Of a stretch of 64,000 nucleotides of DNA, positions 26,651 through 39,761 are shown piece by piece. The stretch is taken from NCBI RefSeq assembly GCF_017826695.1, contig NZ_JAFFZW010000001.1:930001-994000 (forward strand), given 5' to 3'. Positions within the stretch are counted from its first letter, which is position 1, and every line of letters begins with the position of its first letter. Below the pieces are notes generated by a model that saw only the letters and a program-made list of their open reading frames with translations, was not told the DNA's origin and ran no database searches. The DNA comes from Pseudomonas alliivorans. Lineage in GTDB: Bacteria > Pseudomonadota > Gammaproteobacteria > Pseudomonadales > Pseudomonadaceae. The position numbers were made by a program, and so were the translations under genes.

Positions 26651-28561
<1,911 letters not shown>

Positions 28562-28581
28562 TCGCCTGGCGTTGAAAGCAG

Positions 28582-28606
28582 AAAGCCCGGATCATGTCCG
28601 GGCTTT
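28582..28606 (+). terminator. Rho-independent terminator after uup
   Basis: AAAGCCCGGA (28582–28591) and TCCGGGCTTT (28597–28606) with a 5-nt loop form a GC-rich 10-bp stem, 20 nt after the uup stop. The T-run is part of the stem. The A-rich left arm means it can also stop minus-strand transcription from the convergent universal stress gene. Confidence 0.75.
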
Positions 28607-28628
28607 TCACATTTATGCTATGCCAACG

Positions 28629-29069
28629 CTACTCGGACTTTTTGAGACGTACCGCCAGCACGTCGCAAGGTGCGCCGTGCAGGACGTCATTGGCGGTGGA
28701 GCCAAGCAGCAATGCAAGGCCATGGCGGCCGTGACTGCCGATGACGATCAGGTCGCAGTCCTGCTTGCTCGCGAGTTGGTGGATTTCCTGGCGGGGTTGT
28801 CCATACACCAGATGGCTTTCGCCGGCTCTCAAATCAGGATGGGTGATTTTCAGCTTTTCCAGTTTTTCCTTGGCCTGATCGAACTGCTGTTGTTGCAGCT
28901 GCGACAGGTCCATCGGGACGTCGCCTCCGAAGGCCATTGCCATGGGTTCGACGATATGCACCGTGGACAGCTTCGCATTGCTCTCTTTTGCCAGCTCCAG
29001 TGCACGTTTGAGCACCGCACTGCATTCGTCGGTGAGGTCAATGGCAACCAGAATATGTTGATACGACAT
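28629..29069 (-). CDS. Universal stress protein (UspA family)
   Basis: The protein has 146 residues in a single Usp domain: MSYQHILVAIDLTDECSAVL at the start and the ATP-binding loop GSHGRHGLALLLGSTANDVLHGAPCDVLAV at the end (G-2x-G-9x-G-S/T type). Normal length. Cytoplasmic; role in stress survival is assumed from the family. Convergent with uup and sharing its bidirectional terminator. Confidence 0.9.
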   Translation of the reverse strand: MSYQHILVAIDLTDECSAVLKRALELAKESNAKLSTVHIVEPMAMAFGGDVPMDLSQLQQQQFDQAKEKLEKLKITHPDLRAGESHLVYGQPRQEIHQLASKQDCDLIVIGSHGRHGLALLLGSTANDVLHGAPCDVLAVRLKKSE

Positions 29070-29194
29070 GAGGGTGTCCTCCGAGAGGGTTGCGATAGGG
29101 TGAGTATGGCTCTTTCGTTCGCATCTGGGCAGACCCCGTGCAAGCCACTGTTTTCAAATTGTTGTTTAGCCTGAATCGGGCGGGGGCAAGAAAT

Positions 29195-29632
29195 ATGACG
29201 GTCTGGATAGTCCTGTCAATCATTTGTGTGATGTTGAGCCCACTTGTGTGGTTGCGTCCGTCGCGTCATCAGAGCGGCAGGATGGCATTGCGCATGGAAG
29301 CGCGGCGCATCGGCATGGCGATGCAGCTCGCGCCGCAGGAGTGGCCTCACTGGCTCCCCAGGCAGCCGCCCAGCCCGTGCGCGCAATACCATCGGCCGCG
29401 CAGAGGCTCAAAACCCGATGCGTGGACCTACTGGCAGCTTGAACCTGGAGTCTGGGTCAACCGCTGGCGTGAGCCCTGCGAGGACGCCACATTGCTGGCG
29501 CATTTCCGTACACTGCCGGCCGATGTCTTCAAGGTCGAGGCGGATTCGCAAATGATCGCCGTGTACTGGGCCGAGCGGGGCGAGGCAGATGTGTTGCAGC
29601 ATATTAATGCGGCGCTCAAGGCGCTGGCCTGA
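29195..29632 (+). CDS. Conserved hypothetical protein with an N-terminal membrane segment
   Basis: The protein has 145 residues from the ATG at 29195; an earlier ATG at 29138 is possible but has no ribosome binding site. A hydrophobic helix covers residues 2–21 (TVWIVLSIICVMLSPLVWLR), then a basic, Trp-rich soluble part (APQEWPHWLPRQ, TYWQLEPGVWVNRWREP) and an acidic C-terminal part. Probably anchored with the domain in the cytoplasm. No known family recognised. It stands next to the candidate small RNA at 29655–29798. Confidence 0.65.
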   Translation: MTVWIVLSIICVMLSPLVWLRPSRHQSGRMALRMEARRIGMAMQLAPQEWPHWLPRQPPSPCAQYHRPRRGSKPDAWTYWQLEPGVWVNRWREPCEDATLLAHFRTLPADVFKVEADSQMIAVYWAERGEADVLQHINAALKALA

Positions 29633-29653
29633 ACTGTTACAGAATCGCAGGCA

Positions 29654-29680
29654 ATAAAAAGCCCGATAACAACATCGGGC
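29654..29680 (-). terminator. Rho-independent terminator on the minus strand
   Basis: GCCCGAT (29680–29674 read on minus) pairs with ATCGGGC (29667–29661) over a 6-nt loop and is followed on the minus strand by five to six T. There is no T-run on the plus side, so it terminates a minus-strand transcript. No minus-strand protein gene lies to its right before fadB, which argues for an RNA gene. Confidence 0.75.
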
Positions 29681-29798
29681 CGGGGTTGGCCAGGCAGGCC
29701 GATAATTCCTGGTATGCCGGCATCCAGTCTCTGAATGCCGGTTATCACCGCTGCGCACCCGTGATCGGAATCATCGCGGGCCTCTTGTGGCGCAGTGC
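29655..29798 (-). ncRNA. Candidate structured small RNA (possibly RgsA/P16-like)
   Basis: On the minus strand, a -10-like TCTAGA (29810–29805) is followed by a region rich in stems and then a strong terminator ending in TTTTT at about 29655. Internal stem: CCGGCAT…ATGCCGG (29740–29716) with an inner CAG/CTG extension. The segment has no coding frame with a ribosome binding site. Size about 144 nt. From memory the layout resembles the Gac/stress-linked RgsA (P16) RNA of Pseudomonas, but I could not compare sequences. Start site is an estimate. Confidence 0.5.
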
Positions 29799-30045
29799 GC
29801 TGACTCTAGACCTTCTGCTCCCTTTTGTCGCGTTTTTCTCGACGCTTTCCTCAAATGAGCCTCAACGGTGCAGGATCTGCAGGGTTTGAGCTCACCTTTG
29901 CATTATCAGTTTGTTGAATGGTGGCAAATCAAACCTCGGTTTGCTGGTCAGGAATCGCTTGTGCCTTTTGCAATCCGCCGTTTTCATCGGAGTTTTGGCG
30001 AATTGACAATTATCCGGTTTTGCCTGATGGTGTGCATACCCAAAT

Positions 30046-30072
30046 CAAACGGGCGTATGAAATGAGCGTTTG
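30046..30072. promoter_or_regulatory. Tandem near-matches to the PsrA operator upstream of fadB
   Basis: Two abutting sites: CAAAC-GGGC-GTATG (30046–30059) and GAAAT-GAGC-GTTTG (30059–30072). Each differs by one base from the (G/C)AAAC-N4-GTTT(G/C) form seen perfectly at the psrA promoter in this window. They sit about 150 nt before the fadB start, with a TTGACA at 30003–30008 upstream but no good -10 at the standard distance. PsrA is known to repress fadBA in P. aeruginosa. Confidence 0.5.
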
Positions 30073-30221
30073 GTCGTCAGACGGCTCTGACAGAATCCTG
30101 GCTACCGCGTCGCAGCGGATGTACGTGTGATTTGGCGTGTTCATCGACGGCGACGTCGTAGTCTCGCTGAACGTAAGGTTCAGAGAGTATTGTTCAGCTT
30201 CCATATTGTGGAGATCAGTTG

Positions 30222-33567
<3,346 letters not shown>

Positions 33568-33584
33568 TTTGCCTGAAGTGATGC

Positions 33585-33618
33585 AGCCGGGGCTTGATGC
33601 CCCGGCTTTTGTTTTTTT
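33585..33618 (+). terminator. Rho-independent terminator of fadBA
   Basis: AGCCGGGGC (33585–33593) and GCCCCGGCT (33599–33607) form a perfect 9-bp stem with a 5-nt loop, followed by TTTTGTTTTTTT. It lies 18 nt after the fadA stop. Confidence 0.93.
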
Positions 33619-33688
33619 GAAAAAGCAGTTTCAGACCCAATGTCTTGACTGTGTTTCTGTTTTGAACCCGTTTCACGAGGGCTGCATC

Positions 33689-33925
33689 ATGCAATTGCAA
33701 CCAGGGCTCTACCGCCACTACAAAGGCCCGGAATATCGGGTATTCAGTGTGGCGAAGCATTCTGAAACCGAAGAAGAGGTCGTGTTCTATCAGGCGCTCT
33801 ATGGCGATTTCGGCATGTGGGTTCGTCCTCTGGAAATGTTCCTGGAGTCCGTCGAGGTTGACGGCGAGCAAGTCCCGCGCTTTGCTTTGGTCCAGGCCGA
33901 ACCGAGCCTGTTTTCGGGTTCGTGA
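33689..33925 (+). CDS. DUF1653 family small protein
   Basis: The protein has 78 residues from the ATG at 33689, preceded by ACGAGGG. The sequence MQLQPGLYRHYKGPEYRVFSVAKHSETEEE and YGDFGMWVRPLEMFLE matches the DUF1653 pattern (LYRHYKG-x-Y). Compact beta-rich domain, function unknown. It sits between the fadBA terminator and the topA promoter as its own short unit. Confidence 0.85.
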   Translation: MQLQPGLYRHYKGPEYRVFSVAKHSETEEEVVFYQALYGDFGMWVRPLEMFLESVEVDGEQVPRFALVQAEPSLFSGS

Positions 33926-33950
33926 CTCGGAAATTCACAACAGGCTGTGC

Positions 33951-33979
33951 TTGACCTCACCTTGTAGCCACTATATATA
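33951..33979 (+). promoter_or_regulatory. Sigma-70 promoter of topA
   Basis: TTGACC (33951–33956) and TATATA (33974–33979) with a 17-nt spacer, 60 nt before the topA ATG. The AT-rich -10 region (CTATATATAG) is a short palindrome. A supercoiling-sensitive promoter is typical for topA in other bacteria, but this is not shown here. Confidence 0.75.
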
Positions 33980-34038
33980 GCGTGGCCTTTACAAGCTCGT
34001 CATTGTCTTTCATCTAGTATTCAGGAATTTTCTGATCC

Positions 34039-36651
34039 ATGGGCAAATCGCTGGTCATCGTGGAATCCCCGGCTAAGGCCAAGACCATCAACAAGTATTT
34101 GGGCAACCAGTACGTGGTGAAGTCGAGTATCGGCCATATCCGAGACCTGCCCACCAGCGGTTCGGCCAGTGCTGCCAAAGAGCCTGCCGCCAAGCGTGGC
34201 AAGGCCGCCGCAGGCGAGGGCCCGGTACTGACGCCGAAAGAAAAGGCGCAGCGCCAGTTGGTCTCTCGCATGGGCGTTGATCCGGAGCACGGCTGGAAAG
34301 CCAAGTACGAAATCCTTCCCGGCAAAGAGAAGGTGATCGAAGAGCTGCGCAAGCTCGCCAAGGATGCCGACACCATCTATCTCGCGACGGACTTGGACCG
34401 CGAAGGGGAAGCCATTGCCTGGCACCTGCGCGAAGCCATCGGCGGCGACGACAGCCGCTTCAAGCGCGTTGTGTTCAACGAAATCACCAAGAAAGCCATC
34501 CAGGAAGCCTTCTCCAAACCGGGCGAGCTGGACATCGCACGGGTCAATGCCCAGCAGGCACGTCGCTTTCTGGACCGCGTGGTCGGTTACATGGTTTCGC
34601 CGCTGCTATGGCAGAAAGTCGCCCGCGGCCTTTCCGCCGGCCGTGTGCAGTCGGTTGCCGTGAAGCTGGTGGTGGAGCGCGAACGCGAAATTCGTGCGTT
34701 CAATCCCGAAGAGTACTGGGAGATCCACGCCGACCTGGGCACTGCCAAGGGTGCCAACGTGCGCTTCGAAGTCGCCCGTGAGAACGGCGAGGCCTTCAAG
34801 CCCTTGAACGAAGCGCAGGCCATGGCCGCGCTGGAAAAGCTCAAGGCTTCCAGCTACAGCATTATCAAGCGTGAAGACAAGCCTACTAGCAGCAAGCCGT
34901 CGGCGCCGTTCATCACGTCGACCCTGCAGCAGGCCGCAAGCAATCGTCTGGGCTTCGGCGTGAAGAAGACCATGATGATGGCCCAGCGTTTGTATGAAGC
35001 AGGCTACATCACGTACATGCGTACCGACTCGACCAACCTGTCGGCCGACGCAGTGAGCATGGCGCGCGATTACATCGAAACCGAGTTCGGCAAGAAATAC
35101 CTGCCGGAATCGCCAAACGTCTACAGCAGCAAGGAAGGCGCACAGGAGGCGCACGAAGCGATTCGTCCTTCCGACGTCAACATGCACCCGTCCATGCTGT
35201 CGGGCATGGAGCGCGACGCCGAGCGCCTGTATGAACTGATCTGGCGCCAGTTCGTGGCCTGTCAGATGCCGCCTGCGCAATACCTGTCGACCACCGTCAG
35301 CGTTGCAGCCAGCGATTTCGAGCTGCGTGCCAAGGGCCGCATCCTCAAATTCGACGGTTACACCCGCGTATTGCCGCAGATGGCCAAGCCTGGCGACGAC
35401 GACGTGTTGCCGGACATGGCGCAGGGCGAAACCCTGAAGCTGAACACGCTCGATCCGACCCAGCACTTCACCAAGCCGCCTGCGCGTTACTCTGAAGCGA
35501 GCCTGGTCAAGGAAATGGAAAAGCGCGGCATCGGTCGTCCTTCGACTTACGCAGCGATCATTTCGACCATTCAGGATCGCGGCTACGTGGCGCTGCACAA
35601 TCGTCGCTTCTATTCGGAGAAAATGGGGGACATCGTTACCGGTCGCCTGTCCGAGAGCTTTGCCAATCTGATGGACTACGGCTTCACCGCCGGCATGGAA
35701 GAAAATCTCGACGACGTGGCCCAAGGGCAGCGTGACTGGAAAAACGTGCTGGACGAGTTCTACGGCGATTTCCGCAAGAAGCTGGAAGTGGCCGAAGCGC
35801 CGGACAGCGGCATGCGTGCCAACCAGCCGGTCATGACCGACATTCCGTGCAAGGTCTGTGGTCGTCCGATGCAGATTCGTACCGCCTCCACCGGTGTTTT
35901 CCTTGGTTGCTCGGGCTACAGCCTGCCGCCCAAGGAGCGCTGCAAGGCCACCGTCAACCTCACCCCTGGCGACGAGATTGCCGAGGATGACGAGGGCGAG
36001 TCCGAATCCAGGGTTCTGCGTGGCAAGCATCGCTGCCCGATCTGCAGCACGGCCATGGATGCCTACCTGCTGGATGAGAATCACAAACTGCACATCTGCG
36101 GTAACAACCCGGATTGCACCGGCTACGAGATCGAGAAGGGCACCTACCGGATCAAGGGCTACGAAGGCCCGAGCCTGGAATGCGACAAGTGTGGCAGCGA
36201 GATGCAGCTCAAGACTGGCCGTTTCGGCAAGTTCTTCGGCTGTACCAACCCTGACTGCAAAAACACCCGCAAGCTGCTCAAGAGTGGCGATGCGGCGCCG
36301 CCGAAGATGGATCCGGTCAAGATGCCGGAACTCAAGTGCGACAAGGTCGACGACACGTATATCCTGCGTGACGGTGCTTCCGGGTTGTTTCTGGCGGCCA
36401 GTCAGTTCCCGAAGAACCGTGAGACCCGCGCGCCTCTGGTCATCGAGATCGCGCCGCACAAAGACGAGATCGATCCGAAGTATCACTTCCTTTGCGAAGC
36501 GCCGAAGAAGGACCCGGACGGCCGTCCGTCGGTGATCCGTTACAGCCGCAAGACCAAGGAGCAGTACGTGCAGACCGAGGTTGAAGGCAAGCCTACCGGC
36601 TGGCGTGCGTTCTACGATGGTAGTGCCTGGAAGGTCGAAGACAAGCGTTGA
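34039..36651 (+). CDS. topA: DNA topoisomerase I (type IA)
   Basis: The protein has 870 residues, normal size. The Toprim domain spans 3–150 ([19 protein letters not shown]; acidic triad [11 protein letters not shown]). The active-site tyrosine is Y326 in [15 protein letters not shown]. Three C-terminal Cys4 zinc-ribbon segments follow ([24 protein letters not shown]), then basic ribbon domains. It relaxes negative supercoils. Monocistronic: own promoter and terminator. Confidence 0.97.
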   Translation: MGKSLVIVESPAKAKTINKYLGNQYVVKSSIGHIRDLPTSGSASAAKEPAAKRGKAAAGEGPVLTPKEKAQRQLVSRMGVDPEHGWKAKYEILPGKEKVIEELRKLAKDADTIYLATDLDREGEAIAWHLREAIGGDDSRFKRVVFNEITKKAIQEAFSKPGELDIARVNAQQARRFLDRVVGYMVSPLLWQKVARGLSAGRVQSVAVKLVVEREREIRAFNPEEYWEIHADLGTAKGANVRFEVARENGEAFKPLNEAQAMAALEKLKASSYSIIKREDKPTSSKPSAPFITSTLQQAASNRLGFGVKKTMMMAQRLYEAGYITYMRTDSTNLSADAVSMARDYIETEFGKKYLPESPNVYSSKEGAQEAHEAIRPSDVNMHPSMLSGMERDAERLYELIWRQFVACQMPPAQYLSTTVSVAASDFELRAKGRILKFDGYTRVLPQMAKPGDDDVLPDMAQGETLKLNTLDPTQHFTKPPARYSEASLVKEMEKRGIGRPSTYAAIISTIQDRGYVALHNRRFYSEKMGDIVTGRLSESFANLMDYGFTAGMEENLDDVAQGQRDWKNVLDEFYGDFRKKLEVAEAPDSGMRANQPVMTDIPCKVCGRPMQIRTASTGVFLGCSGYSLPPKERCKATVNLTPGDEIAEDDEGESESRVLRGKHRCPICSTAMDAYLLDENHKLHICGNNPDCTGYEIEKGTYRIKGYEGPSLECDKCGSEMQLKTGRFGKFFGCTNPDCKNTRKLLKSGDAAPPKMDPVKMPELKCDKVDDTYILRDGASGLFLAASQFPKNRETRAPLVIEIAPHKDEIDPKYHFLCEAPKKDPDGRPSVIRYSRKTKEQYVQTEVEGKPTGWRAFYDGSAWKVEDKR

Positions 36652-36658
36652 TCGACTG

Positions 36659-36688
36659 AGGTCCGGCATTCACCTGCCGGACCTTCTT
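36659..36688 (+). terminator. Rho-independent terminator of topA
   Basis: AGGTCCGGCA (36659–36668) pairs with TGCCGGACCT (36675–36684) over a 6-nt loop; TCTT follows. It begins 7 nt after the topA stop. Confidence 0.85.
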
Positions 36689-36746
36689 CCACGACAATGC
36701 GGTCAGGCTATGCTGGTCTTATTCGATTGTGATGGAGAGTGTTGCC

Positions 36747-37268
36747 ATGGCTCATGAACTCTACACCCGCACCAACCAGAAGATTTATTTCGCCGGTCTC
36801 GCGCTCGAGGCTCTGGGCAAAGCGGAAAACGGTCAGGTCATCAATGCGCAAGCATTGCAGCAGGCGGAGCGCGAATCGGTTCTGTTTCATCTGTACGGTG
36901 CCTTGTTGGGGCTGTGCCACGAGATCGCAGGTTACTACCGTCTGCCACAGGCCAACGCCCCGCGTGCCGAGCAATTGCTGACGCAGGACGTGCTGGACGC
37001 CACTGCGATCCCGGAGATGGCTGAACTGGTCGAACTGGCTCAGCACCGCGAGACGTGGCTGGCCAGGCTGCTGGCGGCTTACAACTCGCTGTTCCAGCCG
37101 CCTCGTGCCCCCGTCAAGCCCAAGGGTGACGTGACTCAGCCGATGATTGTGGCGGTGAATCTGGATGCCGAGTCAGAGCCGGAATTGACCCGTGAAGAGC
37201 TGGAAAGCTGGCGCCAACAGCTGAAAAGTCTGGCGGTCCGTTTCCGTGAAGGTTTGAGCGAGTGCTGA
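36747..37268 (+). CDS. Conserved Pseudomonas hypothetical protein (DUF6586-like)
   Basis: The protein has 173 residues from the ATG at 36747 (GGAGAG at 36734–36739). All-helical and soluble: MAHELYTRTNQKIYFAGLALEALGKAE at the start, a proline-rich linker (FQPPRAPVKPKGDV) and an acidic C-terminal helix. The same position, between topA and sulA–lexA, is held by a conserved gene in other pseudomonads. Function unknown. Only 63 nt separate it from the next small gene. Confidence 0.75.
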   Translation: MAHELYTRTNQKIYFAGLALEALGKAENGQVINAQALQQAERESVLFHLYGALLGLCHEIAGYYRLPQANAPRAEQLLTQDVLDATAIPEMAELVELAQHRETWLARLLAAYNSLFQPPRAPVKPKGDVTQPMIVAVNLDAESEPELTREELESWRQQLKSLAVRFREGLSEC

Positions 37269-37331
37269 AAAGCAATGATGGAAGGGCTGGCAGGCTGTTA
37301 CAATGCCAGCCTATTGCGGAGTACTGTACTG

Positions 37332-37565
37332 ATGCCTACCTCTTTTCTTGAAATTGTCGAACTGCCTGACGGTCGCATTGAACTGCGTCGCGCTGATGAC
37401 GAGGGCTCGTTGGTCACGCTGGATTTCTCGGCCGATGCCAAGGCGTTCATGCAGGGTCAGCATGTCGAAGTTGCCAAGGCCATGTTGAGCGTAGGTGTTC
37501 AAATGGCTGGTCGCCTGGCCGAAGGCGAAATCGAAAAGGATGACGGGCCTCACGTTCTGCACTGA
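37332..37565 (+). CDS. Conserved small hypothetical protein
   Basis: The protein has 77 residues from the ATG at 37332. MPTSFLEIVELPDGRIELRRADDEGSLVTLDFS reads as a beta-hairpin start, then a helix (AKAFMQGQHVEVAKAMLSVGVQMAGRLAE) and an acidic tail. Conserved at this locus in Pseudomonas (PA3009-type, from memory). No known function. A CACTGATC/GATCAGTG hairpin spans its stop codon (37560–37584). Confidence 0.75.
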   Translation: MPTSFLEIVELPDGRIELRRADDEGSLVTLDFSADAKAFMQGQHVEVAKAMLSVGVQMAGRLAEGEIEKDDGPHVLH

Positions 37566-37584
37566 TCGGCGATGCTGATCAGTG
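37560..37584. terminator. Hairpin between convergent small gene and sulA
   Basis: CACTGATC (37560–37567) and GATCAGTG (37577–37584) form a perfect 8-bp stem with a 9-nt loop, ending just before the sulA stop at 37593. No T-run on either side, so a weak bidirectional terminator at best. Confidence 0.4.
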
Positions 37585-37592
37585 ACCGGCCT

Positions 37593-38063
37593 TCAGCCCA
37601 GTCTGATATTCAGGCTTTGCGCTTCACCAACCCTCGCTGCACCGATCAACTGCTGGCGCGACGACGTGCTGAGTGGATTGATCCAGCTCACCACGGTATG
37701 GCTGCGTCCCAGCCGTAGCGCCTCCCGCGTCAATTCCAGTGCACTCTGATTGCCGCGTGGCTGAAGCAGAAGAATCCTTTCCCGGTTCAGACCGGCATCA
37801 CGTAGCCAGGCCTGGGTCACGTTCGATGGCGGCGCAATAAGGGTCAGCCAGCGCGCATCGTCATCCTGACTGAGCTCGCGAAGGATAGGGGCGAGCAGGT
37901 TCATGCAGTTCCCTGCAGCACCACGCAAGGACAGTTCGCTGAAAGGCTCCGGCTCATTGCTCCAGGGCGTTTCGACGATGTCCGTGAGCATCGGGGCGAT
38001 GGGCTGGGCCATGAACGCCTCGAACAGCGGTAATTGCGAATGCGGTGCTTGATGGAACTGCAT
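37593..38063 (-). CDS. sulA: SOS cell division inhibitor SulA
   Basis: The protein has 156 residues. RecA-like SulA fold: FSELSLRGAAGNCMNLLAPILRELS and DDARWLTLIAPPSNVTQAWLRDAGLNRERILLLQPRGNQSAL are typical of Pseudomonas SulA. It blocks FtsZ polymerisation during DNA damage. It follows lexA by 9 nt and shares its LexA-controlled promoter, whereas in E. coli sulA is separate from lexA. Confidence 0.9.
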   Translation of the reverse strand: MQFHQAPHSQLPLFEAFMAQPIAPMLTDIVETPWSNEPEPFSELSLRGAAGNCMNLLAPILRELSQDDDARWLTLIAPPSNVTQAWLRDAGLNRERILLLQPRGNQSALELTREALRLGRSHTVVSWINPLSTSSRQQLIGAARVGEAQSLNIRLG

Positions 38064-38072
38064 AACGTCTCC

Positions 38073-38681
38073 TTAGCGGCGAATGACGCCGACGCTCAAA
38101 CCTTCGATCACCAGATCCTGATCCTTGAGGTCGACCTCGATGGGTGCGAACTCCGGGTTTTCAGCCAGCAGCCAGACCTTGCTGCCTTCACGCTTGAAAC
38201 GTTTGACGGTGACTTCGTCGCCGATCCGGGCAACAACGATCTGGCCATTGCGGGCTTCACGCGTGGTGTGCACCGCCAGCAGGTCGCCGTCGAGAATGCC
38301 GATGTCCTTCATGCTCATGCCGTGCACGCGCAACAGATAGTCGGCGCTGGGATGAAAGAAGGTCGGGTTGATGTTGCAGGATTCTTCGATGTGCTGCTGC
38401 GCCAGAATGGGCGCACCGGCAGCAACACGGCCAATGATAGGCAGGCTGCTCTCGTCGGGTTTGGCTTCGAAGCCGGGGATACGGATGCCGCGTGAGGCGC
38501 CCGGTGTCATTTCGATTGCGCCTTTGCGTGCAAGCGCCTTGAGATGTTCTTCAGCGGCGTTCGGCGACTTGAAGCCCAGTTCCTGAGCGATTTCCGCACG
38601 TGTCGGGGGAAAGCCGTTGTCTTCGAGACAGCGTTTGATGAAACCCAGGATTTCGGCCTGGCGTGGCGTCAGTTTGATCAT
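38073..38681 (-). CDS. lexA: LexA SOS repressor
   Basis: The protein has 202 residues. The winged HTH spans 1–65 ([45 protein letters not shown]). Autocleavage site A88–G89 in GRVAAGAP, catalytic S123 (HGMSM) and K160 (EVTVKR). All residues for RecA-stimulated self-cleavage are intact. It represses lexA–sulA through the two boxes just upstream. Confidence 0.97.
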   Translation of the reverse strand: MIKLTPRQAEILGFIKRCLEDNGFPPTRAEIAQELGFKSPNAAEEHLKALARKGAIEMTPGASRGIRIPGFEAKPDESSLPIIGRVAAGAPILAQQHIEESCNINPTFFHPSADYLLRVHGMSMKDIGILDGDLLAVHTTREARNGQIVVARIGDEVTVKRFKREGSKVWLLAENPEFAPIEVDLKDQDLVIEGLSVGVIRR

Positions 38682-38691
38682 GTCGAGCGCT

Positions 38692-38707
38692 CTGTCTTTT
38701 TATACAG
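38692..38707 (-). promoter_or_regulatory. LexA box, proximal
   Basis: CTGTCTTTTTATACAG on the plus strand, CTG-N10-CAG with the AT-rich centre of the SOS consensus. It ends 11 nt from the lexA start codon and overlaps the expected transcription start. Confidence 0.9.
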
Positions 38708-38710
38708 TGA

Positions 38711-38726
38711 CTGGGATTATATACAG
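38711..38726 (-). promoter_or_regulatory. LexA box, distal
   Basis: Plus strand CTGGGATTATATACAG, again CTG-N10-CAG, starting 19 nt from the start of the proximal box, i.e. nearly two helical turns. It covers the -10 element (TATAAT on the minus strand). Confidence 0.88.
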
Positions 38727-38743
38727 TGAAAGCGCAATGGCAA
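38716..38743 (-). promoter_or_regulatory. Sigma-70 promoter of lexA–sulA
   Basis: On the minus strand TTGCCA (38743–38738), a 16-nt spacer, then TATAAT (38721–38716). The -10 lies within the distal LexA box, so LexA binding would block polymerase. Confidence 0.7.
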
Positions 38744-38892
38744 TCGACTATTTCGTTTTCGCCGCCGAGCGGTTGTGAATTAGCGTGCCTGCCGATGTGC
38801 GGGGCGATGCAACGGCTGTACTTGACGCCAGATGATTTCATCGTTTATTTCATGAATTCGTGACTGTCTGGCCATAAAATGAACGCGTTTGC

Positions 38893-38922
38893 TTGACAAT
38901 CGGGGCGTATGATACGTATGTT
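38893..38922 (+). promoter_or_regulatory. psrA promoter
   Basis: Consensus -35 TTGACA (38893–38898), an 18-nt spacer, and TATGTT (38917–38922) as -10. Transcription would begin inside or just after the adjacent operator. Confidence 0.65.
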
Positions 38923-38923
38923 T

Positions 38924-38937
38924 CAAACGTTCGTTTG
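38924..38937. promoter_or_regulatory. PsrA operator (autorepression site)
   Basis: CAAAC-GTTC-GTTTG, a perfect palindrome of the form (G/C)AAAC-N4-GTTT(G/C) reported for PsrA. It lies immediately downstream of the -10 and 14 nt before the psrA ATG, fitting the known autorepression relieved by long-chain fatty acids. Confidence 0.85.
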
Positions 38938-38951
38938 TTAGGCAGAGAGCC

Positions 38952-39671
38952 ATGGCCCAGTCGGAAACCGTTGAACGCATTCTTGATGCTGCGGAGCAGT
39001 TGTTCGCAGAGAAAGGTTTCGCTGAAACCTCGCTGCGTCTCATCACCAGCAAGGCCTCTGTCAACCTGGCTGCGGTGAATTACCATTTCGGGTCCAAGAA
39101 AGCGCTCATTCAGGCGGTGTTCTCGCGTTTTCTGGGGCCGTTCTGTATCAGCCTTGAGCGTGAGCTGGAGCGTCGTCAGTCCAGACCCGAGCACAAGCCC
39201 ACGCTTGAAGAACTGCTCGAAATCCTGGTAGAGCAGGCGCTGGTCGTACAGCCGCGCAGTGGTAACGATCTTTCCATTTTCATGCGCTTGCTGGGACTGG
39301 CCTTCAGTCAGAGCCAGGGCCATTTGCGACGCTATCTCGAGGACATGTACGGCAAGGTGTTTCGCCGTTACATGACGCTGGTCAACGAGGCTGCGCCGCG
39401 TATTCCGCCTATCGAGCTGTTCTGGCGCGTGCACTTCATGCTCGGTGCCGCAGCGTTCAGCATGTCCGGCATCAAGGCCTTGCGTGCCATTGCCGAAACC
39501 GATTTCGGCGTCAACACCTCCATCGAGCAGGTCATGCGCCTGATGGTGCCATTCCTGGCTGCCGGTATGCGCGCGGACACCGGGGTGACCGATTCCGCCA
39601 TGATCGCTGCCCAGCTCAGGCCGCGCAGCAAGAGCAGCAGCACACCTGCACCTGTCGCCGCCAAGGCCTGA
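38952..39671 (+). CDS. psrA: TetR-family regulator PsrA
   Basis: The protein has 239 residues. The TetR HTH spans about 8–55 (ERILDAAEQLFAEKGFAETSLRLITSKASVNLAAVNYHFGSKKALIQAVF), with a ligand-binding helical domain after it and a Ser/Pro/Ala-rich tail (RPRSKSSSTPAPVAAKA). The lexA–psrA–nagZ order is that of P. aeruginosa, where PsrA activates rpoS and represses itself and fadBA in response to long-chain fatty acids. The operator just upstream supports the name. Confidence 0.9.
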   Translation: MAQSETVERILDAAEQLFAEKGFAETSLRLITSKASVNLAAVNYHFGSKKALIQAVFSRFLGPFCISLERELERRQSRPEHKPTLEELLEILVEQALVVQPRSGNDLSIFMRLLGLAFSQSQGHLRRYLEDMYGKVFRRYMTLVNEAAPRIPPIELFWRVHFMLGAAAFSMSGIKALRAIAETDFGVNTSIEQVMRLMVPFLAAGMRADTGVTDSAMIAAQLRPRSKSSSTPAPVAAKA

Positions 39672-39677
39672 CGTCAC

Positions 39678-39740
39678 TGAAGCCCTTCGCATTGCACCGG
39701 GCTTCAGGATCAAGCACCATGCCCGCATTGCAATCGGGCA
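39678..39740 (+). terminator. Two hairpins between psrA and nagZ
   Basis: TGAAGCCC (39678–39685) with GGGCTTCA (39699–39706) starts 6 nt after the psrA stop and is the likely terminator. A second dyad, TGCCCG…CGGGCA (39720–39740) with an inner ATTGCAAT palindrome, lies 21 nt upstream of the nagZ ATG. Neither has a T-run; the second may influence nagZ translation. Confidence 0.5.
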
Positions 39741-39761
39741 CTGGTGTGTAAGGGTTTTTCT

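Noticed and set aside
30003..30031. Sigma-70 promoter for fadB with TTGACA at 30003–30008
   Set aside because: The hexamer at the right distance (TGATGG) is a poor -10, so a promoter cannot be called, though the TTGACA is noted.
29686..30065. Short plus-strand frames between 29686 and 30065
   Set aside because: No ribosome binding sites, and they overlap the terminator/hairpin region better explained as a minus-strand RNA gene and the fadB promoter.
34606..36669. 687-codon minus-strand frame over topA
   Set aside because: Shadow of topA; His/Arg/Val-biased composition and no domain.
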